64,000 bases of DNA from Scalesia atractyloides (taxonomy: Eukaryota; Streptophyta; Magnoliopsida; Asterales; Asteraceae). Shown here piece after piece: positions 11,681 through 23,396 of the stretch. The position numbers were made by a program, and so were the translations under genes. The stretch's first letter is position 1, and every line of letters starts with the position of its first letter. The stretch covers positions 40,623,369 through 40,687,368 of the forward strand of contig CAMTDV010000027.1 of the NCBI GenBank assembly GCA_947069175.1, in the 5' to 3' direction. The notes beneath the pieces are model-generated. The model was not told where the DNA came from, did not search any database, and saw only the letters and a list, made by a program, of their open reading frames with translations.

Positions 11681-12595
11681 TGATGCGCTTTAAGAGGTTA
11701 ATTAAAACTGATTCATATTAACCTAAACTAGACACACTAAGTTTTAAAATTTATAAAACAAACTCTCTAAAACGTAGACCACACAACCGGCAGGTGTACC
11801 GACCAATACAGTATATCTAAAGTAAGTTCGAGTATCTAACCGATGAGAGTCTCTAATTACGTTTACTATACTCGATTACTATTACTAAACTGACTCGACT
11901 AATTTGTTTTGTTGTTTGGGGGGTTTTCTAACAAACTATTGGAATTAATTAAAATTAACTAAAGCTGACTAAGACAAGAACAGAGATTGTGACTGTGATC
12001 AAATGATGGGAAACACACTACCTAGGTCAGACTCCTACACATGTTTGACACATTCTATCAGTTTAGGAACTAATTTGGAAATTAAATGCTAAACTTAAAG
12101 TATAAGCGAACAGTACCCTCGACCCTTCTCGAGAAGACACATACGGAAACCTAATAAGCTGTTTAACTACTGGTTTAGAGGATTCCCTCGTAGGCTTTCC
12201 TACTGTAATAATAAAGTATCCTCTAGACAATCTACCTCGCAACACCAAAGTCACAAGTAACTATGGAATTATGATCAAACTCAATAAGCAAATAGTGAAA
12301 GAGAAACTAGGTAGATCTTCTCACAAAGCCTCTGATCCTAGCAATCTAACACTAAAGACATATTGACAACCTCTCACCTCACATCTATCGATAGAATACT
12401 TAATCCTATTCAAAACCTCAATCACAGTTCGTGCAAAAATCATGCACAGTTAACTATAAACTAGTCGCTAACACATAGTCTACGACATAACTCACGTTCA
12501 TACATGAAGACATTCATAAAAACACAAGTGAAACGTGTGATAAAGTTCAAACAAAATTAAATACAAATAATCATCTAATTATTAAAACCATACAA
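11681..12595 (-). repeat. LTR-like segment, Athila/Tat style
   Basis: On plus it starts TGATGCGCTTTAAGAGG and contains ACCGGCAGGTGTACCGACC (11787-11805), the same kind of block found near the edge of the LTRs at 25210 and 29621. On the minus strand this would be the LTR 3' edge (...CGCATCA). The right edge, where the Tekay-like LTR sequence begins, is an estimate from TGTTGTATGG on the minus strand. No target duplication found. Confidence 0.35.
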
Positions 12596-14808
12596 CAAAC
12601 ACATAAACCATACAAGCACAAAATGTTCTACACATGACATTCAAATAAGCTTTATTTATCTTCTAAGGCCCGATCCTATGTGTTCCTTGCTTCAACCTGT
12701 TCACTTGTATCATGTGTAAAAATAGGGATTTGGGTCAACAAAAGTTGGCGAGTGGATCATGTTTAAACATTTGAAAGAAATGATATGTTGGTTAATTTAA
12801 TAAAAATGTGCATAACCAAATATGAGCAAACGTATATGTAAACTATCCACAAACCATATAAACATCCAGCAATGTACACATGAGCATCATAAATGATGAG
12901 CTGTGAGATCAAGGCTCAATCCAATGGAGCCGATCTAATTAGGCAACGCGATGCTCTACCCGTATGAAACAGGGAACTGATGGGCCTAATATGAAAGCTT
13001 GACTAAAATGAGAAAGTATAACCACAAATAACAATAATCCAAATATCACATAGCACGTTAATTCATATAATGGTAGTAGCACAAGTGTTTGAATAAAAGA
13101 TATAAATAAACGGCACATGATACACCCCAAAACATGAATAAAAAAGGGGAAGTTTGTAGGAATTCACTCAAGGTGGGTGGGTTCTTGATTTGATAACGAG
13201 CGCACACGATTTAAAGATTCCAACCGATGAGAAAACCAACCTAAATATTCACGTAATAATTCGGTAAATATATTTATTTTATTTAAAATTAGTATTTTTA
13301 TTTAATGAATTTTATTACACTTTTTAGATAATTTTATTGTATTTATTACTAAGTTTTGTGCTTAAAAAGAACTCATTCTTATTATATATTTTTATGGATT
13401 TGGTAGAAAAATAAAGAAAAAGGTTAATTAAAAAATATACCCTCAGCGAGTCGAACCGGTCGAATTCGGAATTACACGCCGCGTGTGGGACTCGAACGCG
13501 TGACCTCTCGTATACGTGCACGCAACTCTACCAACTGAGCTACGTGTCTAACCCGAAATATATATGTTTTTAATTACATATATACACATATTAGGTTAAA
13601 CTATATTCTAATTTTATTTAACAAGATTTGATAATTTCGTAAACATGTAACCGAGCGGACTCGAACCCGTAACATGAGCTTCGTGATTCACACAGCCTGA
13701 ACAATTGGCCTCTGTGACTAACCTTGATTATATATGATTTTTATTAAATTTATACACTTACTGAATGTTAATATATATAAGTTTTAGAAAGGGTTGGTAT
13801 ATTGTAGGAAATTGGAACTGTGTGTGAGATTCGAACCGGCGACCATATGTTTCAAATGCACACAGTCCACCACTGGACTGTGTGTCTGACCCGGTGTATT
13901 TAGCGGTTTTAAATTCATATAAACACTGGGTCTGTTCCATCTTCTTCGTTTAAAAACACAGAATGTTAGAACCCGATTTATTTATGATGTTTAACAATCT
14001 AATCTATAACCTACTACAGACGAGATTTAAAATAATCAATGAAAAGGAAATGAGTATAAAATATACCAATCAGAGATGGTTTTCCTGCTCTCCGGCGAAG
14101 TTTTCTGGCGACAAGCACTTTTCTAACGAGTGATATTTTGAAGCAGAGAGCCTCCTGAGCGTTTAGAGAGTTTGCTTGTGAGAGTGAGCGAGTTCTTCAA
14201 GGTTCAAGGATCGCTATTTATAGGCAAAAGCTGGTTTGATTTTAAGTTTTGGTTTCAACTGTTTTGGTCAAGGAATTTAATGCCATGATGATTACATAAT
14301 TGAATTGATCATTATTGACCCATTGATTGAGTCTAGCATATGATTTGGGAAACGTTTCTTTAGTTTAATTCATAATGGTAACGAAGATTTTGATGATTGA
14401 TGAAGATGGCAGCCGTTACTGGGTGGGTGTTCTTGAACTCAATTTCAAATATTGTTTTGGTACAAATAGAATTCGGTTTGGGATTATAGCAGATGTGTGT
14501 GTGTGTAGTGCAGTGGTGTGATGGGTGTTTGATTTAGGTGGAGACCCGGGTTTGATACCCGCGGTCCATACCCCTTTTCCTATTTTAATTTTTATTATTT
14601 AATTTATGTTATTATTATTTAAACTTTATTATTTATTTAAACTTTACTATTTACTTATATTTTATTATTTAAACTTTATTACTATTATTATTTATTACTT
14701 AATACTAATAACAAGATTTCAATGCTTAACATAAATGCGTAACGATCATCATAACTTGCATTACAAAATGGAGCGGGTTTTAGAACCCGTTTCACGACAA
14801 ATGTTTCA
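12590..14808 (-). repeat. Tekay-like 3' LTR (truncated end)
   Basis: Starts on the minus strand with TGAAACATTTGTCG just after the polypurine tract AAAAGTAGGGGATAC (14809-14823). It aligns along its length with 21200-23396: same AT-rich start, same three tRNA-like modules, same GATCAAGGCTCAATC block. Compared with the right copy it lacks the terminal part ending GGGTGTGACA. Confidence 0.8.
13478..13892 (-). repeat. Three tRNA-like modules in LTR (copy A)
   Basis: Modules begin on the minus strand at 13892, 13724 and 13554, so 168 and 170 bp apart, each with GGGT(T/C)AGACAC or AGGTTAGTCAC. The third has the A-box-like TAGCTCAGTTGG and then GCGTTCGAGTCC. The second has GGGTTCGAGTCC, and the first CGGTTCGAATCT. 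A fourth module runs the opposite way at 14497-14575 (GTGCAGTGGTG, then GGGTTTGATACC). They do not fold as complete tRNAs. Confidence 0.7.
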
Positions 14809-14811
14809 GTA

Positions 14812-15064
14812 TCCCCTACTTTTAGAAATTTCGTCCCGAAATTTAAGTAGTGAAGGTTTGTCTTGGAATAGGTGAGGGTGTTTTTCGCGTATTGAGTCTT
14901 CGCGTTCCCAAGTAAACTCAGGTTCTCGTTTTTACTCCCAACACACCCTATCAGAATTCTACTTTGTCTTCTATGTTTTCTCACCGAAGTCCATAATTTC
15001 TATAGGTCGTTCTACAAAATACATCGACTCATCAATCTGAATATCTTCCAACGGTATATAGAGA
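14812..15064 (-). pseudogene. Chromovirus pol 3' end (chromodomain tail)
   Basis: On the minus strand, across frames, the end of a chromodomain polyprotein can be read: a WES block, FTWERED-like residues, NTRKTP/HPHLF-like, then KFRDEISK close to the end. Chromoviruses end pol with a chromodomain that guides integration. Here frameshifts and stops break it. It continues the integrase fragment at 17755-18060, from which it is separated only by the solo LTR and its duplicated ATTTT. Confidence 0.65.
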
Positions 15065-15068
15065 TTTT

Positions 15069-17749
15069 TGTAACATTTGTCAAAAACGGGTTTTCAAAAC
15101 CCGCTCCGTTTTGTAATCGAATATCAAGTTATAAAAGTCACGTTGAATATTTATGATTATTTTGATTTAAAATGATACATAATTAATAAATAAGCTAAAC
15201 TATAAAAATTATATTTGATAAAAAGTTAAAACAAAATAAATAAAAAGAATATGTTGCTGCCGGGACTCGAACCCGGGTCAGCCAGAACAACTCCAACGAC
15301 TTAACACACACTCACATCACCACTCCGCCACTTGTTGTTTTCTGTTATCTCTAGGAAACAAATAACATTTATACACAAACTCGGTTAAACCGGTTGCGCC
15401 AACTGAGAAACTGAAATCGGCAATTCAATCATCTAATCGTTTGATTAATCGCTCATTCACGTTTTATAACCGATGAACCGATGATTTTAATCAATTCAGA
15501 AGTGATTGAACATCAATTTTCTTTATTATCGGTTTTTATAACCGAAATTAATCAAGTCCCAATTACTTCAACTCAAGACCACTCTCGCGACTCAGAAACA
15601 TCATACCAACATTTCATTTCACTTTCGTCACACTTTCAGTTCATTAGAACGCTTAAATCAACTCGCCGGAATTTTCTGCAAAATTCGCCGGAAAACCGTA
15701 TTCACCCTCAAACGGTAAATCTTTCAATAAACATTGTAGTTCAACAGTTGTTAGGCTATTTCTAACTTAAACCTTTCAATTGAAATCGAATTCAGGCTCT
15801 GTATTCAGCTAATTTCAGTTCGCCGGAAAAATTCTGAAATCTCTATATTCATCTGAGAATCGGTAAGGGCATTCAAACCCTCTGTTAACATTTGCTGATC
15901 ACTTCAATTTCACGATTACCTAATAAAAACAGTTAATTGTCTTGTTCAGTTGAAGAGCATAAAAACAGAGCCGACGCAATTGCCGGAAATTCTGTGATAT
16001 ATCATTCCTACGGTATGTTAATTCCAACACCGTTTCTGTCATTTCATTTTAACCTTAAGAATGTTTGATAATCGTAAAAACAAGAAACGGATCAGTGATT
16101 CAGTCGACGGAAATTTGAATGAAGAAGACGAAGTTAGTTAAGTTATAAGTTTAATTAAAATCAGTAATATGAACGGGTTAGACACACAGTCCAGCGGTGG
16201 ACTGTGTGCAAAACATATACGCATGTCCCGAGTTCGATCCCTGATACACGCACTCCTTATGTAATAACATGCCTTTTTGTTTAAAAACTAAACCGATTTA
16301 ACTCCGTTAATTGTTAAGTATAATAAAAACCGAGATATTAACCAGGTTAGACACACAGTCCAGCGGTGGACTGTGTGCAACACTAAGTCACATGTCGCGC
16401 GTTCGAAACCCGTCACTGGCACCGGTTCGTTGAATTAAAATGTTTTTGAAATTAAAAGAATTTTGGTTAAACCGAATTAGTATATAAATATAATTAAAAA
16501 CAAGATTATTTCGGGTTAGACACGTAGCTCAGTTGGTAGAGCTGCGTGCACGCGTACGGAGGTCTCGGGTTCGAGCCTCACCCGGCGCAAACAATTTCGC
16601 TGACCGAACCGGTCAACAAGTCAACAGGTCAACGGTCAACGGTCAACGGTCAACGCAAAATAAATAATTTTTTTTATATTTTTATTTATTTAATTTAATT
16701 TAAAAATCAATTAAAAATACTTAAAAATAACATTTTTAAAGATAGAAAATAGCCTTAAACTCACAAAAATATATCTAAAAATTTCATTAAAATCCTTAAT
16801 AAAATCCACTCATTTACTATATTTTTCCGTTATTATTTAGGTTAGAAAATCTCGTTGTTCAATTCTTCCGATTCGTGCGCATCTCATCATCTCCATTCAA
16901 TCGCACCCAATGTGAGTGAATCTTTACAAATTCCCCGTTTTAATCACGTTTTGGGGTGTATCATGTGTCTTGTTATATATATTATAATTAAACCATTGTG
17001 CATATATCATATCATGAACATGTGTATTCAGTTTGTTTCAACTGTTGTGTAGTTATTGTTGGATGCAATTTATTATTTTCAGTACATGCAATTTCATAGG
17101 CCGCCGCTCCCCATTACATTATGAGCGTTGAGCATGTTCCCCATTTTATTATGAGGTTGAACCTGGCGTGCCCACATACGATCGGCTCCGTTTGATTGAG
17201 CCTTGATCGCACATACATTTTTCATTTTCAGTACATGCAATACGATCGGCTCCGTTTGATTGAGCCTTGATCGCACAGTTTCATTTATGTTATTTATCGT
17301 ATGATGTTGGTATGTTCATGTATGCTGTCATATGTTATTGTATGTTATAGTTGTGATTGCTATTTGCCACTGCTTGATTATTTACATTTGCTCATTTATG
17401 ATTATGCACAATTTTTCATTGATAAACTAACAAGTAATTCATTAATAAATGTTTATCTAATAAGGTTCACTCGCCAACTTATGTTGACCCAAAAACCCCA
17501 TTTTTACACATGATACAGGTGAACCAGCAGCAGCTAGGAACACATAGGATTGGACTAGAAGAATAAAATGATTTAGAGTTGGGATTGTTATGTTTGGTTT
17601 ATTTTCTTTGTATTGTATGAACATGTTTGGATATTTGGAAATGTAACTTTGACTTTATTAAATATGAAACATATTAGTAAATGTCATGAGCTTTGGTGAT
17701 AACCCAATTATGCCCCGACTCTTATTCCGCTGCGGGTCGGGGTGTGACA
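15069..17749 (+). mobile_element. Solo Tekay-like LTR nested in the same family, TSD ATTTT
   Basis: Begins TGTAACATTTGTC, ends GGGGTGTGACA, and is flanked on both sides by ATTTT (15064-15068 and 17750-17754). It is a 2681-bp LTR in the opposite orientation to the element it hit. No primer site or polypurine tract is attached, so it is a solo LTR. Removing it restores the order integrase then chromodomain of the host element. It contains the tRNA-like modules and a duplicated block CGATCGGCTCCGTTTGATTG (17178 and 17242). Confidence 0.9.
16175..16592 (+). repeat. Three tRNA-like modules in LTR (copy B), exact 169-bp spacing
   Basis: Modules start at 16175, 16344 and 16513, exactly 169 bp apart. 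Modules 1 and 2 share (G)GGTTAGACACACAGTCCAG and a stem CAGTCCA/TGGACTG. Module 3 has TAGCTCAGTTGG followed by GGGTTCGAGCC. Box B-like words: AGTTCGATCC, CGTTCGAAACC and GGGTTCGAGCC. A fourth, reversed module (15337 down to 15254) has a perfect A box TGGCGGAGTGG, a perfect B box GGTTCGAGTCC and a fully paired 5-bp T arm (CCGGG/CCCGG). Confidence 0.75.
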
Positions 17750-17754
17750 ATTTT

Positions 17755-18060
17755 CATCATCAAGGCACTGATAATCAGCACTTACAACTGTATAGTGCTT
17801 CAAAAGGATCTATGCAGATGCTAGAGTGATAGCTGAGAATTCGACCAATGGTAGATTGGCATCCTAATTTCCCTTGAAGTTGATAACGCATGATCATAAC
17901 ATGCCTTCAGGAGTCTGAGTTGTGCGCTCAGATTGACCATCAGTTTGAGGATGAAAAGCGGTACTGAGGTCTAATCAACTGCCTAACGCTGATTGTACGG
18001 CTTGCCATGTGCGTGAAGTGAAACGCCCATCTCGGTCCGAGATGATGCTAAGGATATACA
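17755..18060 (-). pseudogene. Gypsy integrase core fragment
   Basis: On the minus strand, over several frames, the later part of a Ty3/Gypsy integrase core is readable: a S.RTEMG block (from SDRDGRF), HGKPYNQ (from TWQAVQ), PL..PQTDGQSERT-like residues, ACYDHAL, then WSNSQL (from LVEFSYN) and FEALYSCK. The family inserts the DNA copy into the host genome. Frameshifts and stops show it is dead. It belongs to the minus-strand element whose gag lies to the right. Confidence 0.7.
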
Positions 18061-18848
18061 TAATCAGGTAAGTGTGAATTTTTTTATTTTTACAGAGGCG
18101 GTAACGTTCCTAGTAAGGGTTGAATTCCCTGCTACAAGAATCGCTTTTTAATGCCTGAGGTGTAGAAGTGAAAAGCGTTGTAACACGGAGGTGACTAACT
18201 GGATATGGTTTCATGATAGAAGGGTTTTGAGAAAATTGAAGCGTCAATATGGTAAGGTTACATCACAAAACGGAGTCATCAACTACATCGTTATCCAAAT
18301 TGAATTGACGCTACTTACACGGAACTTCCCATAACCGTCTAACAATGCTTTTTAATCACCTGACAAGAATACTTATATATAGGAAGTACCTGCAGCGTAT
18401 CCACCATATCCTTGTCAAATTTTCATCGGCCTTGTTATCAAGTCATGATTAGCTCTATGTGACTTGTTTTAAAAATCTACCAAACACAAACAAGCACAAC
18501 TGCTAAAGCTTGAGTCTCGAATCCGAGGAAAGCGAGACTGAATGATGGCGGTACCTCCCTCGTGTGTTATGAGGAAGTGGTCAGTCTATGAAAATGTGAG
18601 ATACGACCCAACTTCTCTAAATGATGAGACGGGGTTCGTCGTGATGTATGATAACATGAAATTTAATTGATGAATAGAGACATGTATGAAACAAATTGGC
18701 ATAACGTAATATAAATTACGTTAATGGCATTAATATGAAGTAATAAAATCATTATTACCTAGTTTAAGACAACAGTAACTTTGAATAGTCAGAACAAGAA
18801 ATGGAATCTATTAAAGCTTGGATTGGGAATAAAAATAAAGTAAACAAC
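18061..18848 (-). other. Unassigned internal region of the Tekay-like element
   Basis: Lies between integrase and gag remains where protease, RT and RNase H should be (normally more than 2 kb). I recognise no RT motif on either strand, so most of the pol region was deleted. Confidence 0.45.
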
Positions 18849-20242
18849 TCAAGCAGAGTCTTGAGTCTTCATGACGGAAGAAAGGCTAGTTAGGTTGTTT
18901 GTTCGCATTGTTGTTGACCTCAACTGAGTTTGCGTTGATGTTGTAGGCTCTCCCTCTTGCTGGTGGAGGTTTTGGGTTTGCCTGATTCGCTTGGTTAACC
19001 GGGTTTGCTTGGGCTTGAGTGTTAATGATGTTAACCAGCCTAGGGCACGTGTTTTTGAAGTGAGTAAGATCTCCACAATTGAAACGAGCTCTAACATAAG
19101 GTACCATTGCATGATTCGGCTGTTGATGGGGTTGGGTCATGTTTTGGGCAAGAGGTGGGGTATCGTTTTGAGGAGCACGGCAAGTGTTACTCAAATGACC
19201 ATAATGCCCACAATTGGCACACAATCGGCAAGGTAAGGTGGGTTGGTGGTGATAATGGCAGGTGTTGCATTGAGGGTGGGAACCAGTGTAAGGTTTCTTG
19301 TTTGGGTATACTGAGTTGGGTGCCACTTGGGTGATTGGGATGGCTCGGAGAGGTACGGTTTGTGGAGTTGGCTGACTGGTTTGGGTGACAGCAAAATTTT
19401 TCCCATTTCGCTTTCTCTTAATAGTGAGTTGGGAAGAGGATTCAGCTTGAGTTAGGTTGGGGTTTCGGTTGGTGTTTTGCTACTTCCATCCTGCTTCTTC
19501 TCGTCCTTGAAATCCCCATTCCTGATGTGGTTTTCGGTGAGCTCAGTAGCTAGTTCCATTGCTGCTTCTAGAGTTGCAGGCACGGTACTCATCACAGAAT
19601 CCTGAATCGTCGAAGGAAGACCCTGAATGTAATGTTCGATCAAACGGTAAAGAGGAGTAAATAGATTCGGAACCATTTGATTCAACTCAAGAAACCTTTT
19701 GTTGTAGGTTATATGGTCTCCCTCATTTTGTTTTAGGAAGTAGAACTCATCTTCCAGCTTCTTAATTTCGCTTCTTGGTCAGAAGCGTCTTGTCATGAGT
19801 TCTCGAAGTTATTCCCAAGTCAGTGCTACATCGGCTTCAGCGCCTCTTCTGCCTTTTTGGCATTCCACCAAGTTAATGCTACCCCAAATAGACAGCCAGT
19901 AGCATAACGAACTTTATGGTTGTTGGGGCAGTCACAATTGAGAAAAGTGCTCTCCATTTCTTCAAACCATCAAAGGAGAGTAGTGACCCCTTCAGTTCCC
20001 TCGTATTTTGGAGGGTCACATGAGTTGAAGTGCTTGTAAGTGCACTTGGTGGTGTTTGTGGGATGGTTTGCAGTATTTTGTTCCCCTTGGTGGATTGGGT
20101 TGACAGGGTTAGCGGCGAGAGCTTGTTGGACTTGAATTACGATATCGGGAATCACAGTGGCCATTTGTTGGGCTATTTGAGCAGCCATGCGCTCGCCGGA
20201 TTTTCCTGATCTCCTACCTCTACGAGAGTGCCTAGAAGACAT
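18849..20242 (-). pseudogene. Gypsy gag with two zinc knuckles, broken
   Basis: Starts at 20242 with a basic stretch (SSRHSRRGRRSGKSGER), then an Ala/Gln helix, then FNSCDPPKYEGTEG, which matches the F...P..F.G start of Gypsy gag. A later frame has NQMVPNLFTPLYRLIEHYIQGLP and ELATELTENHIR. The C-terminal frame (19326-18886) has CANCGHYGHLSNTC and FNCGDLTHFKNTC, two CCHC-type knuckles; the second knuckle lacks its first cysteine. Knuckles bind the element RNA. Stops after YEGTEGVTTLL and several frameshifts break the protein. Confidence 0.85.
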
Positions 20243-21078
20243 CTACAGGAAATGTGTAACGAGATAATGAGTTTGGCTATAGGTGTCATGTGTCACATTT
20301 AGAAATTAACATCCACAAAACAAATGAGAAAAAGAAATTCACTACATCCATAGGATGTCTTGGGCCTTGCTCATATTTGGGCCTCCATATGTCCCTCATA
20401 CTTGGCATAGGTAGTCATGTGGGCCCCCATGACTACTGGGCTTTGTAGGGTTCACATTGGTTTTGGCCTGTTAACACTTGCACCACCCGAATGAAAATCG
20501 TAACACATGATTGCGAGATATAAAATCGAAAGGTGTCCTGATGTAGACACAGTGACAACTCAAAGTGGGGTTAGTTCACACAACGTTTGGTGTGGCATGC
20601 TTTGGCCTAATATGTTCTTCGTACTCTCATCGTTGGTCCCTAGGTAAGCAAACTGGTCCGTTAATTTGGATTTATTCGAATGCAAATCCTAGACAGGATG
20701 TTTCGACTACCAGTACTTGTACTCTTCCAATTACTACATGCCCGTCGTAGAACTCACTTTGATAAGATTGAAAAATGAAAGCATCACAGAATTTTGAGAA
20801 AGAAAGCATGAAAAATGTTTAAATATGTGAGAATTGAGACGTGCGTGATGCGTATATAGGTAAGCATGTTATGTTAACAAAATGTATAACACATTAAATA
20901 TAACACAAAATCATATAGTAGTGGGAGTGCTTGCATGCATTTGTGTGTGAGGTAAATGTAAAACAAGTAAACATCATAAGTTTGCATGTAACCAATTAAC
21001 ACATAAGCAAATTAAAATCTAAATAGTATAGGCTCTTAAGGGTCTAATAACCTATCCTATATCCCTATAGTCAAAAAC
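20243..21078 (-). other. Leader between primer site and gag
   Basis: Untranslated leader of the minus-strand Tekay-like element. I see no other gene. Confidence 0.4.
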
Positions 21079-21091
21079 TCTGATTCTAATC
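21079..21091 (-). other. Degenerate primer binding site
   Basis: Next to the 5' LTR end, the minus strand reads TAGAATCAGAG, similar to TGGTATCAGAGC, which pairs with initiator tRNA-Met. Two or three positions have changed. Confidence 0.5.
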
Positions 21092-23396
21092 TGTCACACC
21101 CTGACCCGCAGCAGATATCGTAGTCGGGGCATGATTGGTTTTCCTCAAAGCTCATGACATTTACTATAATAAATTTTCATATTTACTATTCCAAATTAAA
21201 AGGGAAAATTCCAACAAACACATAAACTATACAAGCACAAAATGTTCTAAACATGACATTCAAATAAGCTTTATTTATCTTCTAAGGCCCAATCCTATGT
21301 GTTCCTTGCTTCAACCTGTTCACCTGTATCATGTGTAAAAATGGAGATTTGGGTCAACAAAAGTTGGCGGGGGAATCCCGTTTAAACGTTTGAAAGAAAT
21401 GATATTTTGATTAATTTAATAAAAATGTGCATAACCAACTATGAGCAAACGTATATATAAACTATCCACAAACCACATAAACATCCAGCAATGTCCAAAT
21501 GTGCATGATAAATGATGAGCTGTGAGATCAAGGCTCAATCAAACGGAGCCGATCTAATTAGGCAACGCGAAGCTCTACCCGTATGAAACAGGGAACTGAT
21601 GGGCCTAATGTGAAAGCTTGACTGAAATGAGAAAGTATACCCACAAATAACAATAATCCAAATATCACATAGCACGTTAGTTCATATAATGGTAGTAGCA
21701 CAAGTGTTTGAATAAAAGATGTAAATAAACGACACATGATACACCCCAAAACATGAATAAAAAAGGGAAGTTTGTAGGAATTCACTCACAGTGGGTGTGT
21801 TCTTGATTTGATAACGAGCACGCACGATTTAAAGATTCCAACCAACGAGAAAACTAACCTAAATATTCACGTAATAATTCAGTAAATATATTTATTTTAT
21901 GTAAAATTAGTATTTTTATTTAATGAATTTTATTACCCTTCTTAGATAATTTTATTGTATTTATTACTAAGTTTTGTGCTTAAAAAGATCTCATTTTTAT
22001 TATATATTTTTATGGATTTTGCAGAAAAATAAAGAAAAAGGTTAATTAAAAAAAATATACACTTCAGCGAGTCGAACCGGTCGAATTCGGAATTATACGC
22101 AGCGTGTGGGACTCGAACGCGTGACCTCTCGTATACGTGCACGCAGCTCTACCAACTGAGCTACGTGTCTAACCCGGAATATATCCGTTTTTAATTACAT
22201 ACATACACATATTAAGTTAAACTATATTCTAATTTTATTTAAAAAGATTTGATAATTTCGTAAACATGTAACCGACCGGAGTCGAACCCGTAACCAGAGG
22301 TTCGTGATGCACACAGCCCGACCAATTGGGCTGTGTGACTAACCCGGAGCATATATGATTTTTATTAAATTTATACACTTACTGAGTGTTAATATATATA
22401 AGTATTAAAAAGGGTTGGTATATTGTAGGAAATCGGAACCGTGTGTGAGACTCGAACCGCGACCATATGTTTCAAATGAACACAGTCCACCACTGGACTA
22501 TGTGTCTGACCCGTGTATTTACCGGTTTTAAATTCATATAAACACAAGGTCTGTTCAATCTTCTTCGTTTAAAAACATAGAAGGTTAGAACCCGATTTAT
22601 TTGTTATGTTTAACAATCTAATCTATAACCTACTACAGACGAGATTTAAAATTAATCAATGAAAAGGAAATGAGTATAAAATATACCAATCAGAGATGGT
22701 TTTCCTGCTCCCCGACGACAAGCACTTTTCCGGCGAGTGTTATTTTAAAGAAGAGAGCTTTCTAAGCATTTAGAGAGTTTGCTTGTGAGAGTGAGCGAGT
22801 TCTACAAGGTTCAAGGATCGCTATTATAGGCAAAAGCTGGTTTGAGTTTAAGTTTCGGTTTCAACTGTTTCGGTCAAGGAATTTAATGCCATGATGATTA
22901 CATAATTAAATTGATCATTATTGACTCATTTATTGAGTCTAGCATATGATTTGGGAAACGTTTCTTTAGTTTAATTCGTAACAGAAACGAATATTTGGAT
23001 GATTGATGAAGATGGCAGCCGTTACTGGGTGGGTGTTCTTGAACTCAATTTCAAATATTGTTTTGGTACAAATAGAATTCGGTTTGGGATTTTAGCAGAT
23101 GTGTGTGTATAGTGCAGTGGTGTGATGGGTGTTTGATTTGGGTGGAGACCCGGGTTCGATACTCGCGGTCCACACCCCTTTTCCTATTTTAATTTTTATT
23201 ATTTAATTTATGTTATTATTATTTAAAATTTATTATTTATTTAAACTTTATTATTTACTTAAACTTTATTATTATTATTTATTTCTTATTACTAATAACA
23301 AGATTTCAATGCTTAACATAAATGCTTAACGAATCAGCATAACTTGCATTACAAAATGGAACGGGTTTTAGAACCCGTTTCATGACAAATGTTACA
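21092..23396 (-). repeat. Tekay-like 5' LTR (2305 bp)
   Basis: On the minus strand it starts TGTAACATTTGTCATG and ends GGGTGTGACA. It is homologous along its length to 12590-14808, and more distantly to 15069-17749 and 63462-64000. It is followed on the minus strand by the primer site and gag. The sequence right of 23396 is Athila-like gag, so 23396 is the insertion border. Confidence 0.85.
22098..22512 (-). repeat. Three tRNA-like modules in LTR (copy C)
   Basis: Modules start on the minus strand at 22512, 22345 and 22175 (167 and 170 bp apart). The middle one has a stem CAGCCC/GGGCTG and B box GGGTTCGACTCC. The last has TAGCTCAGTTGG and GCGTTCGAGTCC. The opposite module is at 23100-23178 (GTGCAGTGG, then GGGTTCGATAC). 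Same layout as copies A and B. Confidence 0.7.

Larger units (their letters stand above)
12590..23396 (-). mobile_element. Tekay/chromovirus-like Gypsy element, decayed, with nested solo LTR
   Basis: Read on the minus strand: 5' LTR (23396-21092), degenerate primer site, leader, gag (20242-18849), integrase fragment, then after an inserted solo LTR the chromodomain end, polypurine tract and 3' LTR (14808-about 12590). The two LTRs are clearly homologous over about 2.2 kb. The protease-RT-RNase H part is missing or beyond recognition, because only about 0.8 kb separates gag from integrase. The last 135 bp or so of the 3' LTR are missing, so no target duplication can be checked. The right flank is Athila-like gag, which gives the host of the insertion. 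Confidence 0.75.

Noticed and set aside
12063..12254. Minus-strand frame in the LTR-like segment
   Set aside because: Within an LTR-like sequence; no similarity to a known protein.
16513..16592. Working tRNA gene
   Set aside because: A and B boxes are present, but acceptor and T stems do not pair and it repeats within LTRs, so I call it tRNA-like only.
13478..23178. CRISPR-like evenly spaced repeats
   Set aside because: The 169-bp spacing is that of LTR-internal modules in a plant genome; units are diverged and much too long.
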